From Ichthyophis bannanicus (lineage: Eukaryota > Chordata > Amphibia > Gymnophiona > Ichthyophiidae), in contig JAWIIG010000037.1 in NCBI GenBank assembly GCA_033557465.1, forward strand, positions 1,488,001 to 1,552,000: a stretch of DNA of 64,000 bases. The letters run 5' to 3'. Positions 28,081-38,816 of this stretch are shown one piece after another (within the stretch, counting starts at the first letter, position 1; each line of letters opens with the position of its first letter). The notes beneath the pieces are model-generated. The model saw only the letters and a program-made list of their open reading frames with translations. It did no database searches and was not told the origin of the DNA. A program made the translations under genes and the position numbers.

Positions 28081-30480
28081 GAGGCATATTTACTAAAACA
28101 TGGTAGCTGGGAACATGGGATTTAGTGCATGAATAGCATGCTTCCTAGCTCCACAATAGCCAGGAGCATGTGGCAACAAAGCATCTGTACTATAAATCCC
28201 GAGCTACTGGAACACTGTGCAAAAAGTTGAGGTTGGGGAGGATTGTGGGCCCAAACAGCTGCATACAGCTAGCGTAGCCATACTAATAGTGCAACAGACC
28301 ATGAAAGATTTGCTAGCAAGGACGTAAAATAATGGCAGTCTCTGGCCAGGTGCTAGTTGCAGCCACTGTGCCGGTGTGGTCCAAACATGCATTAACAGAT
28401 GCAATCCCCATACAGGTAACAACCCAGAGCCATCCTATACAAAGGCAAATCCCAAGGCAAATCAGGTGGTCAGCTAAGGCAGCAGCAACTTTGGGGGTGG
28501 CGGAGGGAGAGGGCATCACTATGCAGCAGCCAGGAGAGCAAAACAAATGACCCTGACAGCCACAAAAAACAGAACTATCAGCAGAGGACAGTACCTGCTG
28601 GGAAACTGTGCACATATATAACTATCAAGCAATGGTAGTCTGGAAAATATAATGTGCAGATCTGTACATGCACTAGCAAGATGTGAGAGGGCAGCTGCTA
28701 TAATGACCTGGGGTGGAGTTGGGAGATAGGGTAAGTGCTCCATAAATCAACCAAAGTGGGTCACTCAGTCAAGATTGGAGAAGGCTGAACGCAGTTAGAG
28801 GTGGGGGCGTGCAAATGAGTATTGTACCTACTGGCAAAATGTTTGTCTGGTATAGAAATGTACAGTCCCATCACCATCTCTCCTGCATGGGGGGGGGGGC
28901 ACATTTTTTTAAGTGCCTTCAAGTCAATGCTGACTCCTGGCAACCCAGCAGCCCCTAAGTTTTCTTGGCAAAGTATCACTGGAAGTAGATTTCCAATCCT
29001 TTTCTTCTGAGGCAATGGAGAGTAAAAAGTGACTTGCCCAAGGTCACAAGAAGTGCCAGAGGGAATCAAACCTAACTCTCTCTTGGGTTGTAGACTTTTG
29101 CTCTAACCACTAGGCTATTCCTCCAACTGGGGGGGGGGGGGGGGAAGAGCACATATTAGTGCTATATGCACCTGGGAAGTCATGTCAGTGCCACAGGCTC
29201 TGTATACAGGGGCATATGGCCACTCACCCTATTCATAGGAGGACATGTCTGTGGCCTACTGACTCAGAGGACAGGCTTACATTTAAACCACTGAAGGAGA
29301 GCTAGCTCCATTGGAACTCTCTGGTTACTGTCTTCCCACCCAGTATATTGCAGAGGAGATGAGGTCTTCCTCCTACCTGGGGAGCATGTGCGGGCTCCAT
29401 AGGGTTTGAGAGCACTCAGCTTTCTGAAAGCTGACATGTTTGGGCTGAGAACCGATTGGGGGTTTCCTGCTCCATGGTGGTTTGTGATTTGTACTGCAGA
29501 GCCCTCAACATGTTAGGAGCATAGGTGGCTGCTGTGGAGTGCCTCCCACCCCAGGAATACCAGTTGTTTGTGGGATGGGTGGCCTATATACCTGTCCTGC
29601 AGCTGCATCTGAATAGCCTGTGCTCCTATATGTAGTCTCTGTGTTGGAGCAACTGATCTATACATCTGGCCATAGTGCCTTCCTGTCACCCACATAAGGG
29701 GGAGGCCACACTCCTCCCTAGCAAGGATTCAGTGCCTGGTGTATGAGAGCAGAGACAGGGAAGGGTCCCACATGAGAGGTCTGGCCACTTGTCCATGGAA
29801 GCCTAGGTTGTCAAGCACTCTTTGATCTCAGAGTGAGAAGGTCTGCATGCTGGGCATTGTTGTGACCCTGCAATCACCAGGACAGGACCCCTGCATATAC
29901 AGATGCAGAATTTGTGTCCTAACTTCCACAGATGTGGCTGTTTGGTTTCCTGATTTACATGCCAAGCCCCTTTGTACTTTGGTCTATATCTTTGTGCTGT
30001 GCAGCAGAGTGTACATGTTGCTTAGTCAGCCTTCTCTATCCTTCACTGTCCACTTGTACTGTGCTCCTGTTGGTGTGGTTGGGGGCCATGTATTCTCTGT
30101 TCTCTCTGCTGTGGTGTGGTAGGCAACTTCTTCATATGTTCATAGGTGGTATATTGTGTTACTGGGTCATTGGAATGTGTGTTCCCACCCTTTATCCAGC
30201 ACAGTTATGTGGTTCCAAATATGTACTTCTATCTAGGGGGGATCTCACTAGTATTAGCATACAAATGTGAGGCACACTTTGCCATGCCTTCACAGTGTGC
30301 ATGAGCAACTGATGTGCAGTGGTTATTACTGGGTGACTGACATACCTAGCATGGCATTACTTCTCTGCCATGGCCTCTCCTCCAATTTTTACCACAGATG
30401 TTTTGCCCTGTTGCGGTAGACATGTACAGTAACCACACGTTAATCACATGCTACCTGCAGCATTTTAATAAACATGCCCC
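28081..30480. mobile_element. Probable non-autonomous DNA transposon, 2.4 kb
   Basis: The left end is GAGGCATATTTACTAAAACA and the right end is the inverted TTTTAATAAACATGCCCC, so the termini are inverted repeats of the form RGGCATRTTTAYTAAAA. ATT flanks both sides, which may be a 3-bp target duplication. No transposase ORF is visible; the short plus-strand ORFs at 29847-30270 are hydrophobic and unconvincing. A SINE lies inside (28901-29126), flanked by G homopolymers. Confidence 0.45.
28901..29126 (-). mobile_element. Chimeric SINE: tRNA-like head, CORE-like middle, RTE-type tail
   Basis: The minus strand starts 'GGAATAGCCTAGTGGTTAGA' (box A-like TAGTGGTTAGAG at 29112-29100) and continues with box B-like GGTTTGATTCCC (29072-29061). 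A MIR/CORE-like segment 'TGTGACCTTGGGCAAGTCAC' follows. The 3' end reads 'CAGCATTGACTTGAAGGCAC' then TTAAAAAAA. The tail resembles the 3' terminus of the RTE elements here (GACTTGACGGCACTTAA), suggesting mobilisation by RTE. It is not a functional tRNA gene because the cloverleaf does not close. Confidence 0.7.
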
Positions 30481-30534
30481 ATTGAGTCATGAAAAATAGC
30501 ACTTTTTCAAAAAATATGTATTGTAATTACAGAT

Positions 30535-30962
30535 CATAGGGGATATTCAGCATAGTAACCAGAATGGTCTATCTAGTCTTCCAGCAAGGTGTCAAGAGTA
30601 GGTGTACCCACCGCTCCATGCAGGTTACCCCTATTTATTGGGATATAAGAGATAGTTACAGTTTATTTTGATTTTATCCTGTTGCTATAAAGGGATCCAC
30701 TGTGACTGTCCCATGCCATTTTGAATTCATTCACTGTATTTGCCCCTACTACTTCCATTGGCAGGGCATTCCAAGCATCCACCATCCTTTCAGTGAAAAA
30801 GTATTTCCTGACATTGCCTTTCAATTTACCCTCTTGCAGTTTCATGTTATGCCCTCTAGTTTTATAGCTTCCCCATCTTTGAAAAAGGTTTGTTTGTTCA
30901 TTAATACTCTTTAAGTATTTAAAGGTCTGAATCATATCTCCCCTGTCCCTCCTCTCCTCTAG
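30535..30962 (-). mobile_element. CR1 LINE fragment, subfamily 2, ORF2 C-terminus
   Basis: The minus strand encodes 'MIQTFKYLKSINEQTNLFQR', 'RGHNMKLQEGKLKGNVRKYF', 'ERMVDAWNALPMEVV' and 'NEFKMAWDSHSGSL', a CR1-type C-terminus diverged from the 13232-16672 subfamily and open for about 90 codons. It is 5'-truncated at about 30962. Confidence 0.8.
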
Positions 30963-31765
30963 AAGCTAGTGTTGATAAAGCAGCTAGCCATTACCGCTGA
31001 CCCCGGATATTCAATGGCGAGGCCATATGTGGCCACTAGAATTGAATGTCTGGGTTGGATGGATAGCACATTAGCTAACCAGTTAGCAGCGATATTCAGC
31101 CACTAGATGGTTGGCTAAAGCGACAAATGTTAGGCGAGCCTTTCTGATGCATCATTCTCACCACTTTGGGATAACTGCCTAGTGGTTCAGTATTGCTGTG
31201 AACTGGTTATCTCTGGGTGCCACCTCCACTCCACTCCTGGAGTGCCCTTTTGGGGAATTTAGTGGTGGCACATGGGAATATTCTGTGGCAATAACTGCAT
31301 TAGTGCAGCTGAAAATCTGGCCGAGCGTCATTTAGGTGGTGTGCAGGTCTGCAAACCACCCAAATGACTTTGAATATCCCCCCACCATGTATTTTATGTT
31401 CAGTTTTAAAAAATAACTGTACTCTGGAACTCTGAATATCCCAAACAAAATATCAGTAGAACAGGTTCTGAAAATGAGCCCTCAATCATCTTCTGCCTTG
31501 AAAGAAAGGATAACAGAAAAAAACACAGGACAGGTCCATAGATTTGTCTGCAATCAAAGCTCTAAGAATGGAGATTTTGAATTTAGATCAAAGACTACAG
31601 GCTTGTTAAGCATGTTGGAAAAAATTTGAACTGCCAAGAAATGATTTGACAAAATCAGAGGAGAAAACTGGCAATGGGAACTAATGAGCAATGGTGAGCC
31701 ATAATGATGCCAGTACAGTTAGTGCTCTCTAACCCATGATAGATGATGATGATGAAACTGAAACA
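30963..31765. other. Unassigned intronic/intergenic DNA
   Basis: No ORF above background and no recognisable repeat end. It includes words such as 'GATATTCAGCCACTAG' and 'GAATATCCCCCC' that hint at an old interspersed repeat. Confidence 0.3.
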
Positions 31766-32835
31766 AAGAAACAGAGAAATATGAGGGCAGAAAAAGACCA
31801 AATGGCCTATCTAGTCTACCCATCTATCATAGTGCCCTTTTTCCTTTAGAGATCCTCTGTGTTTGTCCCATGCTTTTTTGAATTCAGATACTGTCCTCGT
31901 CTCAACTACCTCCACTGGGAGACTATTCCATGCATTTACCACTCTTTTCGTAAAGAAATATTTCTGCATAGTACTCCAGTCTATCCTATTGCACCCTCAT
32001 CGTATGTCCCGTTGTAGCAGAGCTTGCTTTCAATTGGAAGAGACTCTCCTCCTGTGCATTTATGCCATGGAGGTATTTAAACATCTCTTATCATATCTCC
32101 CCTATCCCACCTTTCCTCTAAAGTATACATATTAAGATCTTTGGGCGGCATTTTCGAAAGGCATTTATACGGTTTACAGCCTAGTAAATCATGTAAATGC
32201 CGTAAACAGGGAATTTCAAAGGCACTTACCCGATTAGTACTTCTAAAATCCCCTCCAAAGTCCCCTATGTGTCCCGATGCAATCTGTTTAGCTTTGGGGC
32301 ATGTTGGGGGCATTCCAGGACAGAGTGGGGGCAGAGGTAAGTGCTAACCAGTCAGCAGCGATCTTCCATACTGCCCAGTAAGTGCTCTGTGCTGAAAAGA
32401 TAGGCAAAGAAAACCCTTGCTTATCTATTGCACAGAACACTAACTGGGCAGCATGGAAAATCGCTGCTGCCCAGATAGTCTCGGTGGCTTCCCGGCTGTG
32501 CGATGAACCCCGGATATTCACTTCCATCGCTGTGGAAGTGAATATCTGGGGTTAAGGGGTCAGCGGGCAGGGCTAAACAGTTACGGTGCTAGGCAAAATC
32601 GGGCTCTTTAAATCTGTCCTCATATGCTTTATAACAAAGACCATTAATCATTATAGTAGCTACCCTCTGCACCAACTCCAACCTGCTTATATCCTTTTGA
32701 AGGTGGGGGCTCCAGAATTGCACACAATACTCCAAATGAGGTTGCATCAGAGACTTATACAGAGCAATTATGACTTCCGTTTTTTTGCTTTCCATTTCTC
32801 TTCCTGAGAAGGCAAAAGAACATAATGTGGAAGAC
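31766..32835 (-). mobile_element. CR1 LINE fragment, subfamily 2, split by a MITE
   Basis: From the right: 'IIALYKSLMQPHLEYCVQFW', 'SPHLQKDISRLELVQRVATI' and 'CYKAYEDRFKE', then the MITE (32143-32604). The C-terminal part follows with stops, ending near 31766 at the 3' UTR ('AAAAAGACCAAATGGCCTAT' on the plus strand). Joining across the MITE reproduces the sequence seen without it at 52475-52530. Confidence 0.85.
32143..32604. mobile_element. GGGC-ended MITE (copy 1)
   Basis: The ends are GGGCGGCATTTTCGAAAGG and, inverted, GCCCGATTTTGCC. The flanks TCTTT at 32138-32142 and 32605-32609 suggest a 4-5 bp target duplication. The intact site at 52475-52515 confirms the insertion point. The interior has GC-rich hairpins and the shared block 'GGAAGTGAATATCTGGGGTT'. 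Non-coding. Confidence 0.75.
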
Positions 32836-33492
32836 AAAATGGCTCTTTTACAATTAAGGCACTGTTTTGCACGGGTAACCATGCCCGAGCCCAAAGTACT
32901 GTAACTGTTACTACAGGAGCATGACAGTTACTGCATGCTGATTCATGCGAAAAACTGCAAATTGCATATTGGGGTGGAGAACGGGCAGGGTTGGGTGGAC
33001 TGTAGGCATAGGGAGCACATTGCAGTTAGCATGCAGGACATATTGTGCACTGTCAATGTTGCAGGTGGTGCACGTGCAACTTACACCCCCTCAATAGATG
33101 GCAGGTGCACCTGTGGTAATTATGCTCCACCTTTGGGTACACATTTGCTCATTTACTGTTGGGAACCTGATGGCCACACCCATAATAGTTATCATGGAGG
33201 CTTTGCACTTACCACATGTTAGTTTTAATACTAAATTTGCGTTAAATGCAAAAACCTAACACACTTTAGTAAAAGGACCTCATAGTGTTGCTGACTGATA
33301 AAAAAGTGATATATTTAGGGGGTAATTTTAAAATTGCATGAGTGGATTGTGATGGATTTTCAAGGATAAAGTACACAATTATTTCAGGTTTGAAATTACT
33401 TCAAGGAAACAGATGTAAAAAAGAAAATAATATCAGAGATTTATTTTTTTTTTACTGTGTACTCTGAAATTCGTATTTTCCCGTTTTGGGTT
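32836..33492. other. Unassigned stretch with one transposon-like end
   Basis: Near 33245-33285 the inverted sequence GAGGTCCTTTTACTAAAGTG resembles a DNA-transposon terminus, but I find no partner end. No coding region is convincing. Confidence 0.3.
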
Positions 33493-33494
33493 TG

Positions 33495-33826
33495 TTTACA
33501 TAAGAAAATAAGATATGCCATACTGGGTCAGACCAAGCTCCATCAAGCACAGTATCCTGTTTCCAATAGTGGCTAATCTAGGTAATAAGTACCTAGCAGT
33601 TTCCCCAAAAGACACAGGTTTCTCAATGTTTGTATTGGGTCAAGCAGTGATATCCTGGGTCCCTTTTAATAATGTTTATGGACTTTTCCTCCAGGAACTT
33701 GTCCAAACCTTTTTTAATCCCAGCTACACTTTTATTACATCCTCCGGTAACAAATTCCAGAGTTTGATTACACGTTGAGTGAAAAAATATTTTCTCTTAT
33801 TAGTCGTGTGCATTGCTTTATAAATT
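33495..33826 (-). mobile_element. CR1 LINE 3' end fragment
   Basis: The plus strand reads AAGATATGCCATACTGGGTC at the left, the inverse of the CR1 3' terminus. It runs through the inverse of the 3' UTR into the last ORF2 codons ('LVQTFF', from '[10 protein letters not shown]' inverted) and ends near 33826. Confidence 0.85.
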
Positions 33827-34740
33827 TTTGATAGTGTGAATTTTTGTATGATAATGAATGTTCTTTCTATCAGATTTTATACGTATGGGGTGTGAGCTTT
33901 ACATCCAGTGATTCTTTGATGTGCCTGTGAGGGGTGTGCTCCGTGTTTAACAACGACAGATACCAGCATAGTGGAATGTTCAGCGTTTGTGTTCTTCTTT
34001 AGCTGGATAATCAGTGTGCGACATCTATTGGAAGATTTTCTTCAGAGTAACATCATGGTCAATAGTTGGAATATGGGACATGGGATGATAAGTTAATGTA
34101 TATAAATTTTAATATGAAATGGTGAGTCTTGTTAAAGTATTAAAGAATTATAAGCAATTATTTGAATATGTTGGCATATTGAATGATATTAATCTACTGA
34201 AAAGTGCTGTTTAATGATGATTGTAAAGTGATATCATTGGTAATAAGAGAATTTAACTGTTTGTGGGGACTTCTATATATGTTTAATTGTGATGTTAAAT
34301 AGGTGGGGTTATATAACTAAATATTAAATTGTTTATTATGATATATGATCTTTAAATAAAAAATATTTTTCTAACACACTGATAATTAGATTCTTTATGA
34401 CATGTTTTAATATGTGACTATAATTATTGAATTATTATAAGTGTTTTTTTGCATTGTGTATTTGGATACTAGTATTTTAAAACTACATCTCTTTTATAGG
34501 TAGCCACTGTAGATCTTTTAGTAAAGGCCTTGCACTTTCATTCTTCTTTTTCCTCAGTAAAAATCTAGCAATAGTGTTTTGCATAATCCGTAATTTTTTC
34601 CAATAACAACCTTTGGATCAATATACAATGTTCCAGTAATCTAAAATACTCATTAACATAAATTAGGCTAAAATATGTAGTTTTTGATATCCTAAATATG
34701 GTTTAAGCTGTCGCACCAGTTTTAACTTATAATGTAGATA
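33827..34740. other. AT-rich unassigned stretch
   Basis: A/T-rich sequence without ORFs or clear repeat units. I see nothing assignable. Confidence 0.4.
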
Positions 34741-36318
34741 GCCATTGCTTAATGGGTGAAAGCCAACATGGTTTTAGCCAAGGAATGTCTTGTCTTACTA
34801 ATCTGTTATGTTTTTTCTGAAGGTTGAATAAACAGGTAGATAAAGGCGAGTTGGTTGATATAGTGCATCTGGATTTTTAGAAAGCCTTTGACAAGGTCCC
34901 TCATCAGAGACTCTTGGTGAAATTAAAAAGTCATGGGATAGGAGGCAGTATACTACTGTGGATTAGGAACTGATTAAAAGATAGAAAGCAGAGGGTAGGG
35001 CTAAGAGGCCAATTTTCCCAATGGAAAAAAGGTGAACATAGAGTACCCCAGGGATCTGTGCTGGGTCGCTGCTTTTTAACATATTCGTAAATGACCTGGA
35101 ACTGGGAATAACGAGTGAGGTAATCAAATTTGCAGATAACACAAAATTATTCAAAGTTGTTAAAACCCAAGAGGATTGTGAAATGCAAGAGGATCCTGAT
35201 AAATTGGAAGACTGGATGTTCAAATGGCAGATGAAATTTAATGTGGACAAGTGCAAAGTTAGGCTCCTAGGAAAGAACAACCCAAACTATGGTTACATGA
35301 TGCAAGGTTCCATATTAGGAACTACCACCCAGGAAAAAGATTTAGGCCTCATCGTGGATAACAGGTGTGCAGCGGCAGCAGCAGACAAGAAAGCAAACAG
35401 AATACTAGGAATCATAAGGAAAAGAATGGAGAATAAAACAAAGGATATTATAATCCCTCTGTATCGTACCATGGTATGACCGCACCTTGAATGTTGTGTG
35501 CAATTCTGGTCGCCGTATCTTTAAAAGGATATAGCATTATTAGAAATGGTATAGAACATTTCCTCTCTCTCCCTGACCCCACATTTCCCCATTTCACATC
35601 ATCCCATGTCAAGCATCCCACCTCTCCCCACCTTGTGCCCAGCATCTCCTCTCTTTCTCACCCCGTATCCAGCAGCTAAAAAAAGAACATAAGATATGCC
35701 ATACTGGGTCAGACCAATGTCCATCAAACCCAGTATCCTGTTTCTAAAAGTGGCCAATCTAGGTCACAAATACCCAGCAGTTTCCCCAAAATTGTAAAGG
35801 GGATGGAAGGATACTCCTATGAGGAGAGGCTAAAAAGGTTAGGACTCTTCAACCTGGAAAAGAGACTACTGAGGGGAGATATGATAGATGTCTATAAATT
35901 AATGAATGTAGTGGAATAGGTAAACGTAGATCGATTGTTTACGCCGTCAAAATATAGAAAGACTAAGGGACATGCAATGAGGCTACAGTGTAACCTATTT
36001 AAGCCTAATAAGAGAAAATATTTTTTCACTCAATGTGTAATCAAACCCTGGAATTCGTTACCAGTGGATGTAGTAAAAACTTAGTGTAGCTGGCTTTAAA
36101 AAAGGTTTGGATAAGTTCCTGGAGGAGAGGTCCATAAACCATTATTAAAGGGAACCGAAGAAATCCACTGCTTGCCCCAGTATAAGCATTGTGAAACCTG
36201 TGTCCTTTGGGGAAACTGCTGGGTACTTGTGACCTAGATTGGCCACTGTTGGAAACAGGATACTGGCTTGATGGACCTTGGTCTGAACCAGTATGGCATA
36301 TCTTATGTTCTTATGTTA
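34741..36318 (+). mobile_element. Rearranged CR1 LINE (RT to 3' end) with an inverted 3'-end duplication
   Basis: Positions 34741-35560 cover RT from 'GESQHGFSQGMSC' through 'KAFDKVPHQRLL' and the 'ADDTKLF' region (reading ADNTKLF) to the C-terminal area, with many indels. Positions 35686-35795 are the CR1 3' end on the minus strand. Positions 35796-36318 are the C-terminus and 3' end on the plus strand. All parts are frameshifted. The inverted arrangement is described separately. Confidence 0.85.
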
Positions 36319-36450
36319 GCTGCTGGATAAGGGGTGAGAGAGAGAGGAGATGCTGGGCACAAGGTGGGGAGAGGGGGGATGCTTGACATGGGATGGGGTG
36401 AAATGGGGAAATGCAGGGTCAGAGAGTGAGAGGAAATACTGGATATGGGG
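35563..36450. repeat. Large inverted duplication (arms of about 230 bp)
   Basis: 35563-35685 (CTCTCTCCCTGACCCCACAT ... CCAGCAGCTAA) is repeated as its reverse complement at 36312-36440. The adjoining CR1 3' ends (35686-35795 minus; 36200-36318 plus) extend the arms. The spacer of about 400 bp is plus-strand CR1. Confidence 0.8.
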
Positions 36451-36800
36451 GATAGGATCAGAAAAAGGGGAGGGGCGCGAGACTGGGGAGAGAGGGGGAG
36501 ACAAGACAGCAGGAGAGAAGCGGATAGATGCTGAACACAGATGTGAAAGAGAGAAAGGTAAGAGTTAGTTAAAGATTGGGAAATAAGTGGATGGAGACGG
36601 ATAGAGAGATGGAGAGGGAAGGTTGTAGAAGTATGGAGATTGAGAACTGGATATAAGAAAGAGAAATGAAATCTGAGTCGATAAAGAAACATCAATGGAA
36701 GAAAGATGAAAGGAAAAAGATTCATGCCAGAGATGGATGTCAGAGAGCAAATGAAAAAGACAGGAGTGGAGAGAAGTGGCAAGTGGATTGCAGACTCTGG
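36320..36800 (+). repeat. Purine-rich (GA/GGA) low-complexity region
   Basis: Dense GAGAGAG, GGGGAGA and GATGGAGA words. The long Ser/Leu/Pro ORF on the minus strand is the translation of this bias and not a gene. Confidence 0.8.
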
Positions 36801-38448
36801 AAAAGACAATTAAGACTGTTTCTTATGTTGCACTGCATGCAGAGCCTAGCTTGTTAGGGGTTTCAATTTAATTTTGTCTACATATTTCTACTTTGAGTTT
36901 GTTATAATTTATTCTGTATTTGGTGAGGGTCTGTGTTTTGCCTGTGTGACCGAAATCAAGAGGTATGTCTACTAAGGTGCATTAAGGATGCCTCCTTAAC
37001 AAGCGAAAATGACAGTGTTAAGGCCCCCTGCAGGTGTTAAAGGGGCAGTGGACATTAAGAGCAGCAAGTGTGCGGGTTAACGCATGGAAAGGACAGTTGC
37101 TGCAATGTGGGATAAGGGAGCCTTTCTAGAAGTCAGGTGCTGGATGGGAGAAAAGGGAATAGGTGGACAGACATGTCACAGCTATATGTCCGATACCTGT
37201 TAGACAGTGAGTGGGAGGATTATGCGTGAGGCAGTTGGACTGTATCAGTGAGGGGTGCTTTGATATCAGCGGATAGAATAGAAGTGGATATGAATGTGCC
37301 AAGGAGGAGCGACCATGGCTGTGATGTAGGCATAGCAAGAATGACTGGAGGTGTTTGGCTTATTTGTGTGGTTTGGGCATGGCAGTAAGTATGGGCTCCA
37401 AAAACTGTGAGACAAAAACATGTTGGGTAGCAGGAGCCACCTTATATGGATAGCTGTAGTAGCCTCATGGTTTGAAAAGCAGCATGGTTATCAAAGGGAT
37501 GACAGAGTTTAGCCATGATCCAGGAAGGAGAAGATGTTAAAAATGACCTCACATGTGGATGAAGAGAAGCATGTAGTAAAAATGAATGGAAAACCTTTAC
37601 AAAGTAATACAATCAACTTTGAGTATAGATGTTGGTATTGATTTGTCAGACTCCAAAGGCTGCTACAAGCTGTGGTTAAAGTCTTGAATGAATGAATGAC
37701 ACTTATACTGTTCATCAGGAAATATAGGCATGTACATGTCTCTGAAAAGGCAGGACCCTGGTCCCTTTGTATCCCAGCTCTGCCCTGCTCAGTTGTCCCT
37801 GATATGACTTCCCAAATGAAAATAACCTCTGTTGTACTGTGTGTGATAAATACTTGCAGTGCCACATGAAACATCAAACAACATTAATGTTAATCTTACA
37901 GCTATCTCATCTGCTATAATCAGCATACAATCATCCAGGCACATATACATATAACAACTGGGCAAGTCTATGATCCAAGGACATAGCAGCCACACATGTC
38001 TATAAGCTGCTTACAATTGGAAAGTGCAACTGTACAGATAAGGCTATGGCCACATCGGAGATGTTCCTCTGACAGGTCTACACTCAGAATGTATGGTAGA
38101 ACAAAGTTCCTTACATAATATAACACACCTGTCATCCACTCACGTCTTTGAACTGATGTGGGTTTCATATGGAGCATGTTAGAAAATGTGATGAGCTGTG
38201 CATGTGGCATCTCAGAAATGTGACTTGGCTTCATGTACTGCATATAATATGTGATTGAGCAACAGATGTGCAATCACTGTTACCAATAAAATGCCCATTC
38301 ATGTCAAACTCATGAGTCATGCATCTACTGGATAAAGTTGCAGGACCCTTGGTGATGTGCTGCAGCAGAGGCAAGAAAGTCATGCGGTCACACAGTCCTG
38401 ATCACAATTTGCATGCATGGAGACCGAATGTCCTATCATAAGACATTT
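36801..38448. other. Unassigned stretch, possible transposon interior
   Basis: Near 36960 the sequence AGAGGTATGTCTACTAAGGTG resembles the terminus seen at 28081 and 30480, so a related DNA element may start here. No transposase-like ORF and no convincing gene are visible. Confidence 0.3.
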
Positions 38449-38816
38449 TGGGCCCGATTTTCAAAGGCCTTTACACAGGTACTTTCTCTAGCATCGGGGT
38501 GTGTTTGGGGTGTTCCAGGGTGGAGCAGGGGTGGAGGAAAGAGCTACATGGGTAGCAGCGATTTTTGATGCTAGCCGCGTAGCCCTCTGTGCCTTAAAGA
38601 TAGGCGAGGTTTTCCCTCACCTATCTTTAAGATGCAGAGGCTATGAGGGTAGCAACGAAAATTGCTGCTACCCATGTAGCCTTTGCAGCTGCTGAGGCAT
38701 CCAGGCTAACACAGATTTTCACTTCTGTGACATGGAAGTGAAAATCAGGGTTAAGGGGGTTGGCAAGCAGGCTATGCGCTTCTGCGGCGCATAGCCTGTC
38801 TAACTCAAAATTGAGC
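38449..38816. mobile_element. GGGC-ended MITE (copy 2)
   Basis: The ends TGGGCCCGATTTTCAAAGG and inverted GGCTCAATTTTGAG, plus the shared interior block 'GGAAGTGAAAATCAGGGTTA', match the element at 32143-32604. The flanks CATTT at 38444-38448 and 38817-38821 suggest a 4-5 bp target duplication. It contains GC-rich near-palindromes (around 38590-38640 and 38775-38800). Non-coding. Confidence 0.7.

Noticed and set aside
28901..29126. tRNA gene on the minus strand
   Set aside because: A and B boxes are visible, but no closed cloverleaf exists and the sequence continues into CORE-like and RTE-like parts, so it is a SINE.
36303..36809. 168-codon Ser/Leu/Pro ORF on the minus strand
   Set aside because: It comes from the purine-rich low-complexity tract.
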